Shown: positions 1 to 5,170 of the stretch, piece by piece
How positions within the stretch are numbered: the stretch's first letter is position 1
Layout of the letters: each line of letters opens with the position of its first letter
The notes under the pieces: model-generated
The model's database searches: none
Told to the model about the DNA's origin: nothing
Seen by the model: the letters and a program-made list of their open reading frames with translations, nothing else
Assembly: GCA_030618905.1 (NCBI GenBank)
Contig: JAUXCL010000178.1
Coordinates: forward strand, 1 to 5,170
Source of the DNA: Bacteroidales bacterium
Lineage (GTDB): Bacteria; Bacteroidota; Bacteroidia; Bacteroidales; B18-G4
DNA: 5,170 nucleotides
Direction: 5' to 3'
Translations under genes and position numbers: made by a program

Positions 1-2217
1 AGCAATAATTTTAGACACATTTCCCTCATCATCCAGGATGCAAACCTGGGCTGCATACCCATAGGAATAATGAATAATCGGATTTTGAACCCCGGTGCCA
101 GGTTTGCTTGTCCAGTCGCATACGAACTCACCCGTGTAAGTTTTTCCGTGTAAGTTACTTAGTTTTTTAGATTTCAAGTCATCTTTCAAACTTCTTGCAG
201 CATTAATTATTGCCAGTCCCACAAGCGCTGTGGCACGCGAGGACGTTGTCATCCCGGTTTTTATCTGTGCTTCGGTATCCACAACGACCTCAATAATTTC
301 AGGATTAACCCCGGTCTCTTCACATAAGGTCTGCAATGCCATATTATGCACACCCTGTCCCATCTCTGTCCATCCATGCTTCAGAATAATTCTTTTTTCA
401 GATACAATTTCAATGATCACCCTGGACTCATCATTCATCCCATTGCCGACACCCGAATTTTTTATGGCGCAGGCAAGGCCGACATATTTAGCATTGTAAA
501 AATCTTCCTTCACCGCTTCAAGACAGGCCCGAATCCCTACACCTTCCAGTTTCTGTCCGGTTGAAGTAGTCAGGCCGTCAATCAGTGCATTGTCAAAACG
601 AAACTGCCAGCGGTCGAAACCTCCTTGTCTGCAAAGGTCGTCCATACAACTTTCAAGGACAAAGGCTACCTGGTTGGCCCCAAAACCCCGCATGGCCCCG
701 CTGGGAATGTTATTGGTGTAAACCGTTTTTGCTACAATATCAACTTCAGGAATGAAGTAGCCGCCTGCTGCATGACCGGCAACCCGTTCCATCACCTTCA
801 TACCAACCGAGGCATAAGCTCCGGTATCACCAACAGCTTTCAGTATTAAAGACGTAAGCTTTCCCTTTTTATCTGCACCCAGGGTAATATCCATAAAAAC
901 CGGATGTCGTTTTGGATGCAGCTTTATTGACTCTTCACGGCTCAGGGTTAGTTTCACAGGCTTGTTTACTAAGAAAGCAGCCAGAGCAGTGTGCCCCTGT
1001 ACGCTTAAGTCTTCCTTTCCGCCAAAGCCACCGCCATTCGGCACGAGTATTACCCGTACTTTCTCCTCGGGCAATCCCAATATCATGGAAACCTGCCTGC
1101 GATCCTCATAAACTCCCTGGCTCTGGCTAAACAGTTCAAGACCTCCTTTTCCATCAGGTCTCGCAACTGCTGCCTCCTTTTCTAAAAATCCATGTTCAAT
1201 ACGTTGTGTTTCATAAAGCCCCGAACTTACATACGCCGATGAAGCGATAGCTCCTTTGGCATCTCCAATGGTAAATTGGGTAGTATCGAAATTATTTGGT
1301 CTTTCGCTGTGGACCTGCTCTCCGTCGATTGCTTTAAAAACATCCGTAACAGGCTCCATCACTTCATATTCAACCTCGATCAGGTCAACCGCTTTACGTG
1401 CAACTTGCTCTGATTCAGCCACCACACCGGCCAGGACGTCTCCAATATAATGGGTAAGCTGGCCTTCTGCTATCATGACCGGCCAGTCCTGCAGGATAAG
1501 TCCTACTTTTTGTTCACCGGGAATATCCCTGGCAGTATTGATACGATGTACACCCGGGTATTTCTCTGCTTTTGAGGTATCGATCCTTATGACTTTTGCT
1601 TTCGGATGATCGCTGAACTTCAAGGCAGCAAATAGCATCCCCTCAAAGAAGATATCATCAACAAAATCGCGTTTCCCAATGGCCGTATTGTATGCATCAT
1701 ATTTAGGATGTGGAACTCCTATTTTTCCTGAAGTTCTATTGATATCCAGTTTTAGATTCTTTCCGATAGCATCACCGGCATACATGATCGCTTCTTCTAT
1801 TTTTTTATAACCTGTACACCGGCATAAATGTGATTTGAGGGCTTTCCTGACTTCTTCAATGGTGGGTTGGGGATTGCTTTGAAGCAAAACTTTAGTACGG
1901 GTAATAAATCCAGGTGTGCAAAAACCACACTGAACAGCTCCCTTGTTCACAAAGGCCTTTGCAATGGTGTCCAGGATGTAATCGGGGAATCCATCAGGAG
2001 TAAATATTTGGGCATCCTGAAGTTTGCTCATTTTTACAACACATGAAAGCTTTGCTTTGCCATTTATTTCCACTGTGCAGGCACCACAGGCGGCCTGACC
2101 CGAGCATCCATCTTTTAAGGTGGTAATCCTCTTGTCCAATCTTAAATACTCAAGCAAGGATCTTGACGGATCACCCTCATAAGTATGTGCTACTCCATTT
2201 AATTCAAACGAAATCAT
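1..2217 (-). CDS. xdh: Molybdenum hydroxylase, fused 2x[2Fe-2S] + molybdopterin domains; probable selenium-dependent xanthine dehydrogenase (3' end cut by window edge)
   Basis: The frame is open for 739 codons from the ATG at 2217 to the window edge, so the C-terminus, where the family carries its catalytic glutamate, is missing. Residues 1-75 form a plant-type ferredoxin domain with cluster ligands C38, C44, C47 and C59. Residues 80-150 form the second [2Fe-2S] domain, with C97-GF-C100 and C132-R-C134. After a short linker, about 170-290 is the a/b hammerhead domain and 310 onward the molybdopterin domain, with GGGFGGKE at 395-402, AMRGFGANQ at 508-516 and EMGQG at 618-622. E402 and R510 align with the bovine xanthine oxidase purine-binding residues Glu802 and Arg880, which favours xanthine dehydrogenase over aldehyde oxidase. 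No FAD domain lies between the Fe-S and Mo parts, so electrons must leave through a separate partner. The start is fixed: an in-frame TGA (2239-2241) lies just upstream with no other start codon between. The enzyme should be cytoplasmic, as no signal peptide is visible. Selenium dependence is inferred from the fused architecture; it uses labile selenium, not selenocysteine, so the reading frame cannot prove it. Confidence 0.9.
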   Translation of the reverse strand, partial: MISFELNGVAHTYEGDPSRSLLEYLRLDKRITTLKDGCSGQAACGACTVEINGKAKLSCVVKMSKLQDAQIFTPDGFPDYILDTIAKAFVNKGAVQCGFCTPGFITRTKVLLQSNPQPTIEEVRKALKSHLCRCTGYKKIEEAIMYAGDAIGKNLKLDINRTSGKIGVPHPKYDAYNTAIGKRDFVDDIFFEGMLFAALKFSDHPKAKVIRIDTSKAEKYPGVHRINTARDIPGEQKVGLILQDWPVMIAEGQLTHYIGDVLAGVVAESEQVARKAVDLIEVEYEVMEPVTDVFKAIDGEQVHSERPNNFDTTQFTIGDAKGAIASSAYVSSGLYETQRIEHGFLEKEAAVARPDGKGGLELFSQSQGVYEDRRQVSMILGLPEEKVRVILVPNGGGFGGKEDLSVQGHTALAAFLVNKPVKLTLSREESIKLHPKRHPVFMDITLGADKKGKLTSLILKAVGDTGAYASVGMKVMERVAGHAAGGYFIPEVDIVAKTVYTNNIPSGAMRGFGANQVAFVLESCMDDLCRQGGFDRWQFRFDNALIDGLTTSTGQKLEGVGIRACLEAVKEDFYNAKYVGLACAIKNSGVGNGMNDESRVIIEIVSEKRIILKHGWTEMGQGVHNMALQTLCEETGVNPEIIEVVVDTEAQIKTGMTTSSRATALVGLAIINAARSLKDDLKSKKLSNLHGKTYTGEFVCDWTSKPGTGVQNPIIHYSYGYAAQVCILDDEGNVSKIIA
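2214..2217 (-). other. ATGA stop/start overlap coupling the threonine-synthase-like gene to the molybdenum hydroxylase
   Basis: On the minus strand the four bases ATGA hold both the hydroxylase start codon (2217-2215) and the stop codon TGA of the upstream gene (2216-2214). The upstream bases, reading GCACTGTT before the ATG, have no Shine-Dalgarno-like match. This suggests translational coupling by re-initiation and indicates a single transcript for both genes. Confidence 0.9.
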
Positions 2218-3452
2218 AACAGTGCTTTTTTCAGATTCTCAATGTCAGGATCAATTGAATCAGGCATATTCAGGATACCCGAAACCGCTTTTATATCCTT
2301 TAAACCGCTACCGGTAAGGAGTACAATGTTGTTGGAACCAGCAGGTAAGGTACCTGCATTCTCGTATGCCAGAAAACCAGCAAATGCAGCGGCTGCAGCG
2401 GGTTCAGCAAACAAACCAGTGTTTTTTGATAATATGGATGAAGCCTGTAAAATCTCATCATCAGAAATAGAAAGATGCTCACCCTTGTAATCCCGGATAT
2501 ATTTCTGAGCCATGTAAAAATTACGTGGTATATCCACTGATATTGAATCAGCAATGGTGGTGCTTTTGACTATTTTAAATTTGGTGTTATCCAGGTTCCT
2601 GACAAGGTTGTCACTTTCTTTGGCCTGCACAGCAACTATGGTTGGCATGTGGTCGACAAAACCAAGATTAAGCAGATCTTCAAATCCCTTGTAAATCCCT
2701 GATAGAATAACTCCATCCCCAACAGGGATAAATATTTTATCCGGAACAGAATTATTCAGCTGATCAAAAAGCTCGAAGGCCGCTGTTTTTTTTCCTTCTA
2801 CAGTAAAAGGATTGTATGCGGTATTCCTGTTGTACCAGCCAAACTCTTCGCTTGCTTCTATACTGAGGTCAAAGGCATCATCGTAGGTTCCCCGGACGGG
2901 AATAATGGTGGCGCCATACATCAGGATCTGAGTTAGTTTTGCTATTGGAGCACTCTCAGGGATCAGTATCACAGCTTTTTGTCCCTGTGCAGCACAAATA
3001 CCGGCAAGCGACGAACCTGCATTTCCTGTGGAAGCAGCTACTATTGTATCATATCCTTTTTCCTTCGCATAGGCAGAAACAATGGAAGAAGCCCTGTCCT
3101 TGAAAGAAAATGTTGGATTCTGAGAATCATCTTTCAGGAAAAGATTGAAGGGCAATTCTCTATTATTTATCCTGTTAATGGCATATAGAGGAGTGTTCCC
3201 GATATGCAGGTTTGGGAGACTCTCTGTAGTTTCCACCGGAAGCAGATCCAGGTAAGTGTTATTCTTTAGTTGGGATAGAGTGATCCCATTACTGATCATT
3301 TCCTTATAATTATAAATGACCTTCAGAACTCCCAACAGAGGGATTTTACCTGAGTTCGATTCACTGCACGCAGGACAAAGATATGTTAGCTGCGACTCTT
3401 TATATAAAGTGCCGCAGTTAACACACTGGAAATGAAATTTGGCGGTTATCAT
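2214..3452 (-). CDS. Threonine synthase family PLP enzyme (ThrC-like) with N-terminal zinc ribbon
   Basis: This complete 412-residue protein is a fold-type II PLP enzyme. A zinc ribbon opens it, with C10-VN-C13 and C26-PA-C29, as in many stand-alone threonine synthases. GNTPLY (85-90) is the typical family entry motif. FLKDDSQNPTFSFKDR (105-120) carries the PLP-binding lysine K118, followed by ASTGNAGSS (140-148) and a C-terminal TGSGLKD (380-386). Threonine synthase converts O-phospho-L-homoserine to threonine plus phosphate; related fold-type II enzymes do alpha,beta-eliminations on other amino acids. No homoserine kinase or aspartokinase gene is visible nearby. The gene instead starts 21 bases after a TrpB-like gene and overlaps a xanthine-dehydrogenase-like gene by 4 bases, so a catabolic role such as an ammonia-lyase is possible. 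It is not an obvious match to diaminopropionate ammonia-lyase (YgeX). The ATG is the first start codon after the upstream stop. Family call is firm; substrate is not. Confidence 0.88.
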   Translation of the reverse strand: MITAKFHFQCVNCGTLYKESQLTYLCPACSESNSGKIPLLGVLKVIYNYKEMISNGITLSQLKNNTYLDLLPVETTESLPNLHIGNTPLYAINRINNRELPFNLFLKDDSQNPTFSFKDRASSIVSAYAKEKGYDTIVAASTGNAGSSLAGICAAQGQKAVILIPESAPIAKLTQILMYGATIIPVRGTYDDAFDLSIEASEEFGWYNRNTAYNPFTVEGKKTAAFELFDQLNNSVPDKIFIPVGDGVILSGIYKGFEDLLNLGFVDHMPTIVAVQAKESDNLVRNLDNTKFKIVKSTTIADSISVDIPRNFYMAQKYIRDYKGEHLSISDDEILQASSILSKNTGLFAEPAAAAAFAGFLAYENAGTLPAGSNNIVLLTGSGLKDIKAVSGILNMPDSIDPDIENLKKALL

Positions 3453-3473
3453 ATAATAGTTTATATCTCTGAT

Positions 3474-4943
3474 TTATAAATACTCCTTCAACACTCCTGT
3501 TCTTTCATTGAACTCCATTATTTCTTCGTCCCATATGGAAATTTTGTCATATCGTGATTTCCAGTAGTTTTCATCGTACCATTGCGCATTCAATTCCTCA
3601 ACGGTCTTCCCTTGCTGTTCAATCCATGTGAAATACTTGAGGTTGTGCATTCGCTTCTTCTCATAATAGTTCATTTCGATCATGTTGTCGGTACTCAATC
3701 CAAGCAAATCGGCTTCGAAACTCACGGTGGCATCCCTGGCTGTAAATTCTCCTTTGAGTTGTTTCTCTTCCACCAGCCTTGACTGATACATCTCCATTGA
3801 ATCGGTAGCTACTGAGAACACAACATCATGTTCGTCCATTTCGAAATACCTGGCAAGTTTGATGGAGCCCATCAAATTGGCAATGGATGATATGCCTAAG
3901 AGGTTCAGATTATCTATCAATTCTGCGTTAATGCCTAATTCATTCTTAAGGTATTCTTTACCAGCATTCTCATTAAAGAGTCGCATTAACCTGATATTCG
4001 GATTATCATCAATTCCCGCTACCAAATCCATATTCTTAATATTGTGGATCCATGGTACATGCTTGTCGCCAATACCTTCAATGCGGTGTTCTCCAAACCC
4101 ATTCTCCAACAATGTCGGGCATTGCAGGGCTTCTCCTGCGCATACCTTGATGCTTGGGAATACCCCTCTTAAATAATCAGCACTACCAAGCGTTCCGGCA
4201 GAGCCCTGGGTTAAGAATATGCCCGAAAAGCGGTCATGATCCCCTCTCAAGGAGTTGAAAACCTCTTCCATAGCCGGACCTGTAGTGGCGTAGTGCCACA
4301 AAGGATTTCCAATTTCTTCAAATTGATTGAGATTGACAATCTCATCACCTCGTTCGGCAAGCAGCTCCTTCACCTTGTCGTAAATCTCTTTTACATTACT
4401 TTCGGTGCCAGGAGTGGCAAATACTTCTGCCCCTACCTTATGTAACCAATCAAAGCGCTCCTTTGACATTCCCTCCGGGAGTACCGCAATGGACTCACAT
4501 CCCAATAAATAAGAGTCGTAAGCTCCCCCACGACAATAGTTTCCGGTGGAAGGCCATAGGGCCTTTTGCCTGGTCGGATCAAATTTTCCAGTAACCAGTT
4601 TTTCAACCAGGGGACCGAAGGTAGCACCTACTTTATGGGCTCCGGTAGGGAAATACTTTCCTACCAGCAGAATGATCCGTGCTTTAACTCCGGTCAGCTC
4701 TGGTGGTATCTCCAAGAAATTTACATTTCCAAAACCACCCCCGAAATCAACAGGATCGTTTTTCCAATTGATGCGGAACAGGTTCAGTGAATTCAGATCC
4801 CACAAGCCAATATTCTTTAATGCAGCCTTTATCTTTTCCGGGATCAAATCAGGATTGCGCATCTGCTCGTAGGTTGGCAGAATAATGTGCCTCTCCTGAC
4901 ATCTTTTAATTGTATTCTTTAGTACTGCCTCGTTATTATTCAT
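3474..4943 (-). CDS. TrpB-like PLP-dependent (fold type II) enzyme, substrate unknown
   Basis: This complete 489-residue protein belongs to the tryptophan synthase beta / cysteine synthase fold. PTGAHKVGA (99-107) matches the TrpB GAHK motif, making K104 the PLP-binding lysine. PSTGNYCRGGA (131-141) is the asparagine/substrate loop, and TQGSAGTLG (245-253) is the likely glycine-rich phosphate loop. A distinctive segment, EALQCPTLLENGFGEHRIEG (271-290), is followed by GDKHVPWIHN (292-301). An N-terminal extension of about 85 residues and an aromatic, charged C-terminal tail from about 420 to 489 make it longer than TrpB (about 400). It lacks the TrpB ETGAGQHG loop, so tryptophan synthesis is unlikely. 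I recall similar proteins annotated only as PLP-dependent enzyme or subunit beta, with no assigned reaction. The start is certain: an in-frame TGA sits one codon upstream (4947-4949), and the ATG overlaps the stop of the preceding gene. Candidate roles are beta-elimination or beta-replacement on an amino acid made by the same operon. Confidence 0.88.
   Translation of the reverse strand: MNNNEAVLKNTIKRCQERHIILPTYEQMRNPDLIPEKIKAALKNIGLWDLNSLNLFRINWKNDPVDFGGGFGNVNFLEIPPELTGVKARIILLVGKYFPTGAHKVGATFGPLVEKLVTGKFDPTRQKALWPSTGNYCRGGAYDSYLLGCESIAVLPEGMSKERFDWLHKVGAEVFATPGTESNVKEIYDKVKELLAERGDEIVNLNQFEEIGNPLWHYATTGPAMEEVFNSLRGDHDRFSGIFLTQGSAGTLGSADYLRGVFPSIKVCAGEALQCPTLLENGFGEHRIEGIGDKHVPWIHNIKNMDLVAGIDDNPNIRLMRLFNENAGKEYLKNELGINAELIDNLNLLGISSIANLMGSIKLARYFEMDEHDVVFSVATDSMEMYQSRLVEEKQLKGEFTARDATVSFEADLLGLSTDNMIEMNYYEKKRMHNLKYFTWIEQQGKTVEELNAQWYDENYWKSRYDKISIWDEEIMEFNERTGVLKEYL
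4940..4943 (-). other. ATGA stop/start overlap between the truncated upstream gene and the TrpB-like gene
   Basis: The start codon of the TrpB-like gene (4943-4941) shares bases with the TGA stop (4942-4940) of the gene before it. The preceding bases are A/T-rich (AATAATAAAAATGAATT) and contain no Shine-Dalgarno match. The arrangement supports co-transcription and coupled translation, and supports the reality of the truncated upstream gene. Confidence 0.82.
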
Positions 4944-5170
4944 AATTCATTTTTATTATTATCCACAGGTAAGAAAGCAATGGCCCCCTTTAAAATAATT
5001 CTCATTTCTACGGCTATGGTTAAATCTAATTCAAAGTTAATTTCATCTTTCACTTTAGTATCGACAATTCTCAATTGATCGCTATCAAGCATCAGGATAG
5101 CATGCCGGGTTTCGAAACGTGTAAAATTTTTCAGTATGCTTAATTTGTACAGTTGTTTTTTGAAATAGCG
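4940..5170 (-). CDS. C-terminal fragment (76 residues) of an unrecognised protein; 5' part outside window
   Basis: The minus-strand frame is open from the window edge to a TGA at 4940, giving 76 residues. It starts RYFKKQLYKL and ends FLPVDNNKNEL. I do not recognise the family. The fragment is rich in lysine and in alternating hydrophobic/charged stretches, for example LRIVDTKVKDEINFELDLTI at 33-52, which look like beta strands. VEMRIILKGAIAFLPV at 54-69 is a short hydrophobic stretch that is too weak to call a membrane segment. There is no signal, metal or catalytic motif. It is judged coding because it stays open to the edge, continues the strand of its neighbours and ends in an exact ATGA overlap with the next gene. 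It could be an accessory or enzymatic member of the same operon. Confidence 0.7.
   Translation of the reverse strand, partial: RYFKKQLYKLSILKNFTRFETRHAILMLDSDQLRIVDTKVKDEINFELDLTIAVEMRIILKGAIAFLPVDNNKNEL

Noticed and set aside
230..1450. Several plus-strand open frames of 64-89 codons within 230-1450
   Set aside because: They lie opposite a continuous 739-codon minus-strand frame with clear molybdenum hydroxylase motifs, and their translations show no family motif; they are shadows.
1..2217. Selenocysteine codon in the molybdenum hydroxylase
   Set aside because: No in-frame TGA occurs in the 739 visible codons; selenium in this enzyme group is a labile cofactor ligand, not an encoded residue.
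3453..3473. Possible internal promoter or terminator in the 21-base gap between the two PLP genes
   Set aside because: The gap is A/T-rich but has no inverted repeat with a T-run and is too short for a convincing promoter; a weak AGAG is the only purine run and is poorly placed for a Shine-Dalgarno.
3859..4872. Plus-strand open frames of 105 and 108 codons (3859-4176 and 4546-4872)
   Set aside because: Both are antisense to the well-supported TrpB-like gene, and their sequences are low in recognisable motifs and overlap its conserved PLP-binding core.
3474..4943. Calling this gene trpB (tryptophan synthase beta)
   Set aside because: The GAHK motif is shared, but the substrate loop differs, the protein is about 90 residues longer and no trpA or other trp gene is nearby.

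Overview
The window is essentially all coding and everything in it lies on the minus strand. It looks like the middle of one tightly packed operon that runs off both ends. In transcription order (right to left) it holds: the last 76 codons of an unrecognised protein (4940-5170); a complete 489-residue TrpB-like, PLP-dependent (fold type II) protein of uncertain function (3474-4943); a complete 412-residue threonine-synthase-family PLP enzyme with an N-terminal zinc ribbon (2214-3452); and the first 739 codons of a large molybdenum hydroxylase (1-2217). The hydroxylase fuses a two-cluster [2Fe-2S] domain to the molybdopterin domain and best fits the selenium-dependent xanthine dehydrogenase group. 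Two of the three junctions are 4-base ATGA stop/start overlaps. The third gap is only 21 bases. No stretch over 300 bases lacks a gene, and I see no RNA gene, mobile element, repeat, CRISPR array or convincing terminator.

Organism: moderate-to-low GC, no Shine-Dalgarno-like sequence before any of the three visible starts, and frequent AAA, ATT, GAA and TTA codons suggest an anaerobic member of the Bacteroidota. This is inference; no marker gene is present. A molybdenum hydroxylase without its own FAD domain suits an anaerobe that passes electrons to a partner other than oxygen.

How the genes may work together: xanthine dehydrogenase hydroxylates purines (hypoxanthine to xanthine to urate), or runs in reverse during anaerobic purine breakdown. 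In known selenium-linked purine gene clusters it sits with ring-opening hydrolases, carbamoyltransferase-like proteins and the PLP enzyme diaminopropionate ammonia-lyase (YgeX). Here two different fold-type II PLP enzymes stand directly upstream of the hydroxylase and are probably co-transcribed with it. The likely reading is that they process an amino acid product or precursor of the same catabolic route, not that they make tryptophan or threonine. The TrpB-like protein and the truncated upstream protein are the least understood parts and the best candidates for new biology.
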